This document shows positions 1-7,402 of a stretch of DNA of 44,952 nucleotides, one piece after another. This stretch comes from Ruminiclostridium sp. Its GTDB lineage: Bacteria; Bacillota; Clostridia; Oscillospirales; Ruminococcaceae. Within the stretch, counting starts at the first letter, position 1; each line of letters starts with the position of its first letter. Location: assembly GCA_017479645.1 (NCBI GenBank), contig JAFVBZ010000124.1, forward strand, positions 1-44,952, written 5' to 3'. Position numbers and translations under genes: made by a program. The notes beneath the pieces were generated by a model that saw only the letters and a program-made list of their open reading frames with translations, was not told where the DNA came from and made no database searches.

Positions 1-2
1 GA

Positions 3-224
3 AAGGTTATCCTCAAATGGAAGAAGGTAGTGGGCGCCGAGAAGTACAGAGTTTACGAGTACGAGGGCGGCAAGCTCGTAAAGGTAGCCGATACAACCGC
101 TAACGCAGTCCGCATCAGCAAGGTAACAGCAGGCAAGACTTACAAGTACGCTGTAAAGGCTTATGTTGACGGCAAATGGACTAAGGTAACCAAGAGCGAT
201 ATCGTAAGCGTAAAAGTCAAGTAA
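3..224 (+). CDS. C-terminal end of a fibronectin-III-like repeat protein (5' partial)
   Basis: The reading frame enters from the left edge and ends at TAA 222-224, so only about 73 residues are visible. They have the pattern of a fibronectin type III or similar beta-sandwich module: a W-K-K-V-x-G-A-E-K-Y-R-V-Y strand, then G-K-T-Y-K-Y-A-V-K-A-Y. Such modules are common at the C-termini of secreted or surface proteins of Ruminococcus and relatives. The Lys/Val-rich tail has no LPXTG or dockerin. An internal GTG at 30 could pass for a start but has no ribosome site, and the frame is open upstream. An intrinsic terminator follows directly, so this is the last gene of its transcript. The full-length function cannot be told. 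Confidence 0.7.
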   Translation, partial: KVILKWKKVVGAEKYRVYEYEGGKLVKVADTTANAVRISKVTAGKTYKYAVKAYVDGKWTKVTKSDIVSVKVK

Positions 225-240
225 GAACTAAAACAATAAC

Positions 241-273
241 AAAGACGCAGAGTTTCGGCTCTGCGTCTTTTTT
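241..273 (+). terminator. Intrinsic terminator after the surface protein gene
   Basis: A perfect 12-bp stem (AAAGACGCAGAG, 241-252, with CTCTGCGTCTTT, 259-270) has a 6-nt loop and is followed by further T residues. Confidence 0.9.
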
Positions 274-517
274 GTGTATCAGCGGGGAGAGGGGACAGAA
301 AAATACGAACTTTATATGTTGACTGAATAAGTCCTCTTCTTCCAATGCTTTGCGATAACTGCAAACAACGGCTTTGTCACAAGATCGTATGATGATCGAG
401 CGCCTGAAAGGTCAAGAAAAGCAGCGATTTTCTTACAGTAAACTGCCAAAGAAATCGCAGTCAGATAATATAACAAAGCCGTTTGTGGAATTGCCCACAA
501 ACGGCTTTGTTATCAGC

Positions 518-579
518 TATTCACTGGTGCGGAGAATGAGACTTGAACTCACACGAGCTAACGCCCACTACCCCCTCAA
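518..579. repeat. Left attachment site: truncated 3' half of tRNA-Leu(GAG)
   Basis: These 62 bp are identical to 33389-33450. On the minus strand they contain the CCA end, T-arm, variable arm and 3' anticodon stem of tRNA-Leu. Identity stops at 579, inside the anticodon loop (next base T here, A at 33451). Weaker similarity continues outward to about 459 and includes the terminator-like hairpin just downstream of the tRNA. This is the pattern expected when a tyrosine integrase recombines into a tRNA 3' end: the intact gene stays on the integrase side and the displaced 3' half marks the far end of the island. Confidence 0.88.
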
Positions 580-735
580 TTGCGCCTCAGGCTTTATCGT
601 TACCGATATTTATGAATTTTTCACAGCGATTGAGCGCATTCAGCAAGCACAGTTTGTATCAGTTGCACTAAAGCGAACCCGGAAAAACTTAAAAATCATG
701 ACCTGTAAAACACATTTTGGAAATACAAGACGATT

Positions 736-746
736 TTGGTGGAACT
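736..746 (+). repeat. Candidate integrase arm site, left end
   Basis: TTGGTGGAACT occurs here once and twice in tandem at the other island end (33294-33315), in the same orientation. Short direct repeats inside both ends of an integrated element are typical of integrase arm-type or excisionase sites. No binding evidence exists beyond the repetition. Confidence 0.4.
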
Positions 747-776
747 CCGTAAATGGTAGCCTTTCTAATTAGATAA

Positions 777-814
777 GAGAACTATGCTGTTTTGTTACAG
801 TATGGTTCTCTTTT
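777..814 (+). terminator. Terminator-like hairpin in a gene-free stretch
   Basis: A 14-bp stem with G-U pairs (777-790 with 797-810) has a 6-nt loop and is followed by TTTT. No plus-strand gene ends here, and the 580-980 stretch contains no convincing coding sequence. A degenerate copy of the hairpin and following bases lies at 2716-2768, so it is probably a remnant of a lost gene end. Confidence 0.5.
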
Positions 815-980
815 CATTGTTTCGTTCATTCCTGTCAAATCACGATTTACTAAATCATGATTTGATAAAAGTGTTTTTAATGCGTCCATGTCGACAAATC
901 AAATTTTCCACTCAGTGTGTGGAAAATCTCGCTCGCGACTTTATATCCCAAAGCAATTTTTCACAAGCATCCTTATACCT

Positions 981-1517
981 CTATTTAAGTATATCCGCAA
1001 GATAAAGCTCATCTTTCTGATGTGCTCCGTTTATCCGTTTGTATTCTCTGATCGCATTGATAAGTTTTTGGGGCTCAGATCCATAATAATCTCTATAGAA
1101 CCTCGAGCTGTTATCATAGCGAGTTCTGTTATGACTTACGTTCTGCTTTGCAAATGCCTTGGGAGCAACTTTGGTCTTGATTATCTCGAATTCCTTGACC
1201 AATCCTTCTGAAATGATAAGCAGCATTTCAAGCTCCGGCATAGTGCAGTACTTTTCCACCGTACAGATCTTCTCCTTATAATCCGCAGGAATAACCAGGC
1301 GGTCGGTCTGTTTATCACCTATACGCATCACGCTGACATCGGTTCCGGGATACATATTCAATTCCAGACGCACCTGTGCATTACTCTTTATCTGCCTTGC
1401 ATGGTATGCAGTCAATCCGAGCAGATCATCTTCCGTGAAAATCAGAGCATTGTTTTCCAGAAGAATGTTTATAATTGTGAGTTCGTTGCTCCCCTCACAC
1501 ATGATCAGCCTTTTCAT
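981..1517 (-). CDS. Putative TOPRIM/RloB-like nuclease partner of the upstream ATPase
   Basis: This is a 178-residue protein. It opens with K-R-L-I-M-C-E-G-S-N-E, the shape of the first TOPRIM strand and its catalytic Glu, and later has M-P-E-L-E-M-L-L, comparable to the conserved P-x-x-E-L-W-x-L segment of RloB/DUF4435-type nucleases. Its ATG overlaps the stop of the ATPase gene by 4 nt, so the two are almost certainly co-translated. Pairs of an SMC-like ATPase and a small TOPRIM-type nuclease include PARIS and AbiL/RloAB, which cleave nucleic acid when phage is sensed. At 178 residues it is shorter than most such partners, and the acidic D-x-D motif is not obvious. The nuclease call is an inference from position and the first motif. 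Confidence 0.5.
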   Translation of the reverse strand: MKRLIMCEGSNELTIINILLENNALIFTEDDLLGLTAYHARQIKSNAQVRLELNMYPGTDVSVMRIGDKQTDRLVIPADYKEKICTVEKYCTMPELEMLLIISEGLVKEFEIIKTKVAPKAFAKQNVSHNRTRYDNSSRFYRDYYGSEPQKLINAIREYKRINGAHQKDELYLADILK

Positions 1518-2632
1518 CCCTTAAGCACCTTCTTCAGATCCATAAGGTCTTCGTAGTTGACCGCTGTTTTGAAGGCATTATTGTAATACTGCTTGCTCTT
1601 CAGCAGTACAGGGCGGATGTTGTAGTCCTCATACATATTTGAAAGATGAACATGACTGTTTGCGCTGCATATCCAGATGTTATCCTGCCTTCCCATTTGG
1701 TCCAGTAATTCGCAGTAATGGATAGTAAATATCAGCGTGGCATTATTCCTGTTGATATTTTTGTCCTTGTACAGGCTAATCATGTTTTCAACAAGCGTCT
1801 TATGGAAATGATTCTCAACTTCATCTATGATCAGATCAAAGCCCTCTCGAAGAGACGCCACCATAATGGTATAAAGGAGAATTCCTTTTGTTGTGCCGCT
1901 CGACAGAAAATAAATCAGCTGCATATCGGACATGATCTTGTCTTCGGTCTCTGTAACTATATGGTAATTATGGTCATCGACCCGTTTCAGGTCACATATA
2001 GTACCGTCAAAAATGCGAATGATCTTAGTCAGGATATCAAAGCCGATATCGTAATTCTTCAATGTGCGGAAAAGCATCTGATAGGTGTCTGAGCCTCCGC
2101 TGTAGCTGTCAAAGAACACAGCACGGGTCTGCTTTTTCTTAAGAACAAAGAATATATTTGAGGTGTCCTCCGGCAGATCGCCGAGTTCTGTCATTTCAAC
2201 AAATCCTTCTGGCTCAAAGATATCCTTGGCATTGGTTTTGAAGTATTCTTTTCTGTATATATGCTCATTCCGGAAGCAAGCCTGATCACTCATAGTCTTA
2301 CCGGACGCAAGCTCTGTTTTATACAGATATATAAAGCCGTCGTGGTAAAAAGTGATCTCCAGATCAACTCCGTCATAATTGTAGTGCTTATCCTCAAGAC
2401 GGAAGTCTCCGAGTATCGAATATGCGCAATCCAGTAATTCAACAGCAGTCGATTTTCCCGACGCGTTTTTTCCGATGAATGCGGCTGTGTTAAACACATG
2501 AAGATCAGGAGCAATCTCTTGCAGCTCGTATTCTTTATCTTCAGCTGTCTTCTTGGACTTTGATGTCAGATCTATCGTAAACCCGTCGCAGCAGTTTTTA
2601 AAGTGGCTCACCTTAACTTTAAGCAATTTCAT
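1514..2632 (-). CDS. OLD/RloA-like AAA (AAA_15/21) ATPase
   Basis: This is a 372-residue SMC/ABC-type ATPase. Walker A is G-K-N-A-S-G-K-S-T at residues 54-62. A signature-like segment, F-L-S-S-G-T-T-K-G, lies in the C-terminal half, followed by Walker B L-I-I-D-E-V-E-N and the H-loop T-I-H-Y. The start is well placed after GGAGGTGTGACAC. It overlaps the next gene by 4 nt and has its own promoter. Proteins of this build act as sensor-motor subunits of two-gene anti-phage systems with a TOPRIM nuclease. The length is close to RloA/AbiLi-type ATPases rather than full OLD, which carries its own TOPRIM domain. It is distinct in sequence from the second ATPase of this island (12474-13676). Confidence 0.72.
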   Translation of the reverse strand: MKLLKVKVSHFKNCCDGFTIDLTSKSKKTAEDKEYELQEIAPDLHVFNTAAFIGKNASGKSTAVELLDCAYSILGDFRLEDKHYNYDGVDLEITFYHDGFIYLYKTELASGKTMSDQACFRNEHIYRKEYFKTNAKDIFEPEGFVEMTELGDLPEDTSNIFFVLKKKQTRAVFFDSYSGGSDTYQMLFRTLKNYDIGFDILTKIIRIFDGTICDLKRVDDHNYHIVTETEDKIMSDMQLIYFLSSGTTKGILLYTIMVASLREGFDLIIDEVENHFHKTLVENMISLYKDKNINRNNATLIFTIHYCELLDQMGRQDNIWICSANSHVHLSNMYEDYNIRPVLLKSKQYYNNAFKTAVNYEDLMDLKKVLKG

Positions 2633-2660
2633 GTGTCACACCTCCGTTATTCACAAACGT

Positions 2661-2689
2661 ATTATATCACATAAATCAGTTTCAGTCAA
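2661..2689 (-). promoter_or_regulatory. Promoter of the ATPase/TOPRIM pair
   Basis: Read on the minus strand, TTGACT (2684-2689) and TATAAT (2661-2666) are separated by exactly 17 bp. The -10 element lies about 30 bp upstream of the ATPase start codon. Confidence 0.8.
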
Positions 2690-2715
2690 GTATTTTGCTC
2701 AAATTTAATTGCAAT

Positions 2716-2768
2716 AGAGCTGTGCTGTTCTTTTACAATATGATTCTTTTTTCGGCATTTCGTTTGTT
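2716..2768 (+). repeat. Degenerate copy of the 777-830 hairpin segment
   Basis: The hairpin, T-run and following TTTCGTTT segment resemble 777-830 at roughly 70% by eye, in the same orientation. The two copies flank the ATPase/TOPRIM pair on either side. Confidence 0.45.
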
Positions 2769-2860
2769 AACGCTCACTTTTAGGCATGGAGGCAACGGAA
2801 TATATTTCCCAAAACGGCACATTGTATCTCGGTCATATCATGGTCATGTCTTAGACATTT

Positions 2861-3556
2861 TTATGTCCATGACGACGATAAAAGATGGATATGCAACCGG
2901 GGTGCAACAAATGCATTTATTCTTATCTCTTCAAATCCTATATTCTCATTTTTCAATCTATCTATAACGGTATTAACGAAAGATGTTTTGCCACTCCCCC
3001 ATTTTCCTGCTATACAAATACTCATTCCATTATTAATGCGTCCTTCGTTTTTAACCAGATTAAAAAGATAGTCTTGCTGTCGTCTTCTGGACTTAAAAAG
3101 ATTTCCATCAAGTGTAATCGGAGAATAAGAATCGCTATCTTCTTCATTATTGCATTTCTTAGATGATTTAAGAGTTGCTTGTAGCACAATTATGGCTACT
3201 ATTAATATCCAAAACCACGCATCAAATTTTTGCTCTATTATAAATCTTGATTCAACAAATACACTCAAATAAGATGCTAAAATTCCTAATGAAATCTTTC
3301 TAGATGATGATTTATTAATATATGTTTCATAACACAGTATAAGTCCACCTATAGAAATGAAAATAACACCTGAATAATGTACAACGACTCTAGATACAGG
3401 GGTTAATACATTATCTGTTTTTAAAAAGCCAGACCAAATAAATAATATATTTAAAAATACCATTGTAAGAACAATCAACAAACATCTGATCATAGATGCA
3501 TGCGAATTAAAAAATCGTTTTTTCATTGTCACTTTTTCATTTGCTGAGTTTCTCAT
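2861..3556 (-). pseudogene. Truncated KAP-family P-loop NTPase
   Basis: The 231-residue frame has four hydrophobic segments (about residues 25-47, 60-78, 90-105 and 113-129), then a hydrophilic linker and a Walker A motif, G-K-W-G-S-G-K-T-S. It next reads I-R-I-N-A-F, the point where KAP NTPases normally have F-N-P-W, but after that the sequence is unlike the family and stops within about 15 codons. KAP NTPases are usually 500-700 residues, so most of the ATPase domain, including Walker B, is missing. The promoter and ribosome site (GGAGTATAAAAT) are intact. KAP proteins are membrane ATPases often found among phage-defence genes. The gene is probably non-functional. Confidence 0.65.
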
Positions 3557-3662
3557 ATTTTATACTCCAATTGTAAATAGACTATTTTCGATAAAAATAA
3601 TAACCATATAGTCCGATATCTGTTTACAGTTTGAAAACAGAAATGTAATTATTGACATTTTT

Positions 3663-3691
3663 ATTATATCATAAAGCATGAATGAAGTCAA
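3663..3691 (-). promoter_or_regulatory. Promoter of the truncated KAP gene
   Basis: On the minus strand TTGACT (3686-3691) and TATAAT (3663-3668) are 17 bp apart. It closely resembles the promoter at 2661-2689. The 5' leader is about 100 nt. Confidence 0.75.
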
Positions 3692-3739
3692 CAATTCAAA
3701 TAGTAACTACTCTTAACGCAATTATAATCGCAACAAATC

Positions 3740-3774
3740 ACAACGCCCGCGAGGACAATCCCCGCGGGCGTTGT
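3740..3774 (-). terminator. Terminator of the DUF6033-like operon
   Basis: A 12-bp GC-rich stem (3740-3751 with 3763-3774) lies just downstream of the last minus-strand gene. The following T-tract is weak, so termination efficiency is uncertain. Confidence 0.65.
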
Positions 3775-3806
3775 AATGTAGTCTATGATTTTATTGAGGC
3801 GCGGTA

Positions 3807-4487
3807 TTATATCCACTGATTAAGCAGATACTCTGCAAGCACGCCGCTTTGCGTTGTTACGGCATAATCGAACAGGCTGTTTTTTGAGTAGCCGCCATAG
3901 CTGTTGTAACCGCCGTAGCTCGTGTAGCTGAAGTTGTCCGAGTAACGCGAGACATTCACCGCCTGTGAGACCACGGAGCCTGTGAATGTGGAGTTCCTGC
4001 CAAGCGCAGAGCTTAGAGCCTTGTCATCGGCTTCCATGAACTTTTCCTTGTCGATAGACAGCTTCCCGTCCTTGCCGACAGTAACACCGGCTTTTTCGAG
4101 TGTTCCCGAATACGCCTTTGCGGTGTTCGTCATGACCGACGTGCGTCCCGAAACAAAGCTGTTGCGGGAATTGCTGACTGCCGAGTACATATCGTTGTAG
4201 CTGTCAACAAAGCTTTTCGCCGCATCAAACATCTTCTCGCGGTCGGTTCCCGACATAGCTTTGCTGAGATCGGACACCGACGACGCGATACCCGATACGG
4301 CATCGGACAGATTTGTCGTATAGGTCGTCTTTGCCGCGGATGTGGTCTGATACGCCTTGCGAGCAACGTTCGCGCTGTTTGACTTCCACGCGAATTGCTT
4401 GTAGGTGCTTACCCGACTGTGGTTATAGAGCGACGAATGACGGTAATTATTGTACGTCATATAGCGGGTCAATCCATAATTTCTCAT
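3807..4487 (-). CDS. FliD-C-like protein of unknown function
   Basis: This is a 226-residue protein without signal peptide or membrane segments. Residues about 60-175 follow the pattern of the FliD (flagellar cap) C-terminal domain: F-V-D-S-Y-N-D-M, then G-V-T-V-G-K-D-G-K-L-S-I-D followed by a run resembling the A-L-x-x-N-x-x-x-V-x-x-L stretch. The C-terminus is Tyr/Gly/Ser-rich. The start follows GGGAGGTGAAAGC. It is the last gene of a five-gene minus-strand operon with two DUF6033-like proteins. No other flagellar genes are in the window. The FliD resemblance was judged by eye and may mean only a shared fold; the role is unknown. Confidence 0.5.
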   Translation of the reverse strand: MRNYGLTRYMTYNNYRHSSLYNHSRVSTYKQFAWKSNSANVARKAYQTTSAAKTTYTTNLSDAVSGIASSVSDLSKAMSGTDREKMFDAAKSFVDSYNDMYSAVSNSRNSFVSGRTSVMTNTAKAYSGTLEKAGVTVGKDGKLSIDKEKFMEADDKALSSALGRNSTFTGSVVSQAVNVSRYSDNFSYTSYGGYNSYGGYSKNSLFDYAVTTQSGVLAEYLLNQWI

Positions 4488-4501
4488 GCTTTCACCTCCC
4501 T

Positions 4502-5182
4502 TTACATCATTGCTAATATTTCGGAAATATCAATGAATAGTATCGGCGAGACCTCGCTGACATTAGCCTCGGCGTAGCTCATAGCATCGGGAATATCGGT
4601 GTCCGTCTCGATCATATCCGCAAACGCGAGCCGTCGTTCCAATGCGAGAGCCTGTGCCTGTGCAAGCGCGATACGTTTCTTTTTGAGCATTTTCTCGAAC
4701 TCCTCGCGCCGCTTGTCCCGTATCTCTTTAAGCTGTTTCCAGTATTCTTCCTTCTCTTCTTTTTTCAGCGCACCGTCGCCCGTTGAGTAAGTGTCCTGCC
4801 GGAACTGCTCGGGTTTGCTGCCGAATTGAAGGGTGTGGTATTGGTTGCCGCCGAGCTGTCGCAGCCACGAGGGGACTTCCGCCGAGAACGCGGCGTGTAT
4901 CTGGTCAAGCACCCACTTTTCGTACTGCGGGTCAGCCTGCATTGCCCGATAACCCGCGTCGGATATGCTCACAGCGTAGGTGTCGCCGAACTGTGTCGGG
5001 TGCAGAACAATTGAGGATACGCGATCCTTGATGTACGCCTTGTAATCGTCGAGCGATTGTTCGCTCATACAACTGTCGAGCGCAGCCGCAAAGCCCGTCT
5101 CTGCTGATTTTGCCGGAGCTATGCTATCGGTAAATGCCTTTAAATACGCGGTCTGCGCGGATATGTACATGGTATTGCTCAC
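4502..5182 (-). CDS. DUF6033-operon protein, unknown function
   Basis: This is a 226-residue soluble protein with a GTG start, chosen because AAAAGGAGATG sits 5-8 nt upstream and the next Met is four codons in. The middle contains I-V-L-H-P-T-Q-F-G and Y-R-A-M-Q-A-D-P-Q-Y-E-K-W-V-L, reminiscent of the substructure of the neighbouring DUF6033-like proteins, which also have an x-N-P-x-L-x-x-E-Y helix. Residues about 145-195 are a Lys/Glu/Arg-rich coiled coil. It lies 15 bp from both neighbours in the operon. I do not recognise a specific family and no enzymatic motif is visible. Confidence 0.55.
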   Translation of the reverse strand: MSNTMYISAQTAYLKAFTDSIAPAKSAETGFAAALDSCMSEQSLDDYKAYIKDRVSSIVLHPTQFGDTYAVSISDAGYRAMQADPQYEKWVLDQIHAAFSAEVPSWLRQLGGNQYHTLQFGSKPEQFRQDTYSTGDGALKKEEKEEYWKQLKEIRDKRREEFEKMLKKKRIALAQAQALALERRLAFADMIETDTDIPDAMSYAEANVSEVSPILFIDISEILAMM

Positions 5183-5197
5183 GGAAACATCTCCTTT

Positions 5198-6196
5198 TTA
5201 CATCAACGACGCTAACGCTGACATCATTTCCTCCTGCGGCGTAGGCTCACGGTCCTCGGCGCTGCTCATGCGGGATTTCGCTTCTTCCAGCAGGCTCTCC
5301 GCTGCTTGGACAGAAGCCTCTTCAACGTCAAGCCCCTGTTCCTTGCCCGCGTCGCACTCGCGGAGATCGGACTGTATCAAATCCATGACCGCCTGAACCT
5401 GCGAGCGGGTCTTAGCGGCAGCAAGCATACGCGCGAGCTTTGCGGCGTTTATGCCCATGCTCCCGCTGACGCTTTCGGATTCGCCGCCTTCTTCCTCGCC
5501 GTCGGCATTCTCTTCGTTCTGTTCGGGGTCAAGAGCCTTCGCAGCCTCGCCGAACAGCTTCATTTCATCGTCGCCGAGGATAAGCTCGCCGGTCTCGTCC
5601 GCCTTGTTCAGAAGTTCTTCGAGCTTGTCGGCAGCCCCGGCATTCTTTTCGCGGACGCGTTCGATTATCTTCTCCGCGTTCTCACGAGCCTGCACACGAA
5701 GCTCCTCGTTCAGCTCGTCCTTGCGTACTAGAACGGAAGCGTGGTGTAACTGCCCGTCCTCGTCGATATAATTCTCGCAATAGACGGTCTTCATTCCCAG
5801 CGCATTGGAAAAGCTCTCGGCAAAAGCCGTAGCACGTTCGATGTCGCGGAACTTCTGTATGTACTCGGATTCGGCTTCCGGGTCGCCGCTTATCTTTTCG
5901 AGCAGCTTCGGGTCGAGCGTGAATGCCCAGCGGTTCGCGTTATCGCCGGTGTTGCGGGCGTTTTTTCCAACAAGCCCCGTTCCCGCTGAAAAGGTCATTT
6001 TCGGGAATTTTTCCTGCAGGGACGCTAGCGCCGCAGACTGAACACGGCTCTGTTCACTTCGCTCCAGAGCGTCGGCGGAGAACTCGATCTTGTCCTGTAC
6101 GGCAGGCTTTTCGGTCGGTTCTTCGTTTACAGTGCGCTTTTGTGGATGTTCGGCGAATTGATACGCGGTCAGATAATTGTCGATCCCTCTTATCAT
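5198..6196 (-). CDS. DUF6033-like protein (longer paralogue)
   Basis: The protein is 332 residues. The start M-I-R-G-I-D was chosen because AAGGAAGGTGA precedes it by 4 nt; an upstream alternative at 6226 has no ribosome site. Residues about 60-150 (L-Q-E-K-F-P-K-M-T-F, then F-T-L-D-P-K-L-L-E-K-I and a Y-I-Q-K-F helix) align by eye with the next gene upstream, so the two are paralogues. A charged helical C-terminal half is rich in Glu and Ala. There is no signal peptide. I recall this N-terminal pattern as DUF6033 in Lachnospiraceae and Ruminococcus; its function is unknown. Confidence 0.6.
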   Translation of the reverse strand: MIRGIDNYLTAYQFAEHPQKRTVNEEPTEKPAVQDKIEFSADALERSEQSRVQSAALASLQEKFPKMTFSAGTGLVGKNARNTGDNANRWAFTLDPKLLEKISGDPEAESEYIQKFRDIERATAFAESFSNALGMKTVYCENYIDEDGQLHHASVLVRKDELNEELRVQARENAEKIIERVREKNAGAADKLEELLNKADETGELILGDDEMKLFGEAAKALDPEQNEENADGEEEGGESESVSGSMGINAAKLARMLAAAKTRSQVQAVMDLIQSDLRECDAGKEQGLDVEEASVQAAESLLEEAKSRMSSAEDREPTPQEEMMSALASLM

Positions 6197-6222
6197 AAAA
6201 TCACCTTCCTTGGCGGTCAGTA

Positions 6223-6759
6223 TCACGCCTTACCGTTGAAGAAAAAACCTTTCGACAGCTTTTGGCTCATTGCGTTGAACTTTTTGAGGTACGGTTTTGC
6301 TTTCGCGTTTTTCTTATTCTCATACAGCTCATTCGCGTACTCCGTGGGCGACTTCACACGAGCTGTGCGGTCGTCGTGTGTGCCTATGCTCCAGCGGCTT
6401 ATCCCGCCGTCCTTGTCTATCGCCCAGCCGTCCGCGACAAGCTTATCCCCTCGAGCGCTAATGTTTGCTCGGCACCTCTGGTCGCAGGACTTCATATTTG
6501 CGATCTCTTTTTCGTATTCTTCCGCAAGCTTCGGGTTGTTCGCCATTTTCTTCAAAAACTGCGGAGAGATAGCCACATTCGTGGTCGCGTTCGAGCCGTA
6601 GCGCATACCCTGTCTGAAATTCGCGGCGACAAAGCTGTAATCCTTGAACTTGTCCTGTAAATACGAAAGCTCGTCATTAGCGGACTTACGCGTGGTATCG
6701 GTCTGTGTGCTTCTGCTGACGGGATAATTGATATATGAGCTGTCAATTCTCATTCCCAT
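6223..6759 (-). CDS. DUF6033-like protein (shorter paralogue)
   Basis: The protein is 178 residues. It starts M-G-M-R-I-D-S-S-Y-I-N-Y after a GGGGTGAG ribosome site; the second Met is equally possible. The core reads Y-L-Q-D-K-F-K-D-Y-S-F, A-I-S-P-Q-F-L-K-K-M and a Y-E-K-E-I helix, shared with the 332-residue paralogue. A G-I-S-R-W-S-I-G-T segment follows. There is no export signal. It sits second in the operon, 11 bp after the first gene. The matched pair of short and long paralogues next to a FliD-C-like protein suggests they act together in one structure, but this is inference. Confidence 0.6.
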   Translation of the reverse strand: MGMRIDSSYINYPVSRSTQTDTTRKSANDELSYLQDKFKDYSFVAANFRQGMRYGSNATTNVAISPQFLKKMANNPKLAEEYEKEIANMKSCDQRCRANISARGDKLVADGWAIDKDGGISRWSIGTHDDRTARVKSPTEYANELYENKKNAKAKPYLKKFNAMSQKLSKGFFFNGKA

Positions 6760-6770
6760 AGGCTCACCCC

Positions 6771-7274
6771 TCAGACCGTAATGTCAATGGGCTTGTGAAC
6801 GCGTATCGGGTCGGGAGTTTCAACAGTTGTCGGCTCGACGACCTCGGATTTCTCCGTTCCTGTGACTGCCTTAACGCCGTCATTCTCGCCGTTTTCGTCC
6901 GTTTCTGGAGCATTCCCGAGTTTTCCGTTCTTGTTCTCTTTTTCGGTCTTTTCGGACTTCTTCTTTTCGGCTGCCTTTGTCTCTTTCTTGGCGTCCTCGC
7001 GGTCGGTTTCACGGGAGCGGTCGATGTTGTCGCGAAGCTCGGTGGTCGCAGATTCAAGCGTGTCAGTCTGCTTCGATCTCAGATCGGCAGCGTGTTCCTC
7101 GGTCTCTTTCAGCTCAGCCTGCTTCGCGCTTGTATCGGTCTTGACGGAATGCTCGATCTCGGCTTTGAGGATACCCGCGTGACCCTCGTCCTTTTCGAGA
7201 GCGTGCTGCTGCACCTGAGCCTGTTTGAGCGTGGTGCCTGCCGACATCAGCGCTGACATTGTGTTTGTGATCAT
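6771..7274 (-). CDS. Charged coiled-coil protein, first gene of the DUF6033-like operon
   Basis: The protein is 167 residues. The start M-I-T-N-T-M-S-A-L-M-S is preferred because AGAAAGG precedes it by 9 nt; the longer frame to 7334 has none. The first 25 residues (S-A-G-T-T-L-K-Q-A-Q-V-Q-Q) resemble the short N-terminal helix of YjfB-like putative motility proteins. The rest is an extremely Lys/Glu/Asp-rich low-complexity coil ending in a proline-containing tail. No domain is recognised. It follows a good promoter and leads the operon below the histidine kinase gene. Confidence 0.5.
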   Translation of the reverse strand: MITNTMSALMSAGTTLKQAQVQQHALEKDEGHAGILKAEIEHSVKTDTSAKQAELKETEEHAADLRSKQTDTLESATTELRDNIDRSRETDREDAKKETKAAEKKKSEKTEKENKNGKLGNAPETDENGENDGVKAVTGTEKSEVVEPTTVETPDPIRVHKPIDITV

Positions 7275-7336
7275 ACTATCAAATCCTTTCTGTGAAATAT
7301 TGGCAACTCCATGCCGTGGGCGTTTCGCCTGCATTT

Positions 7337-7366
7337 ATTATATCGTCCGAAGCCGTATGAAATCAA
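7337..7366 (-). promoter_or_regulatory. Promoter of the DUF6033-like operon
   Basis: On the minus strand a TATAAT box (7337-7342) lies 18 bp from TTGATT (7361-7366). It sits between the kinase stop codon and the first operon gene, so this operon can be transcribed separately from the two-component genes. Confidence 0.65.
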
Positions 7367-7402
7367 GCGAAATGCCGTGAAACGACCTTTTTCGGACGCG
7401 AA

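Noticed and set aside
526-579. Functional second tRNA-Leu
   Set aside because: Identity ends in the anticodon loop; the 5' half, including D-arm and acceptor 5' strand, is absent.
374-772. 132-codon plus-strand frame
   Set aside because: It runs through the att repeat and truncated tRNA, has no ribosome site and encodes nothing recognisable.
784-1211. Overlapping plus-strand frames of 73 and 107 codons
   Set aside because: They cross a hairpin and overlap the well-supported minus-strand TOPRIM-like gene; no ribosome sites.
5306-7256. Several long plus-strand frames opposite the DUF6033-like operon
   Set aside because: They are antisense shadows of GC-rich, ribosome-site-supported minus-strand genes.
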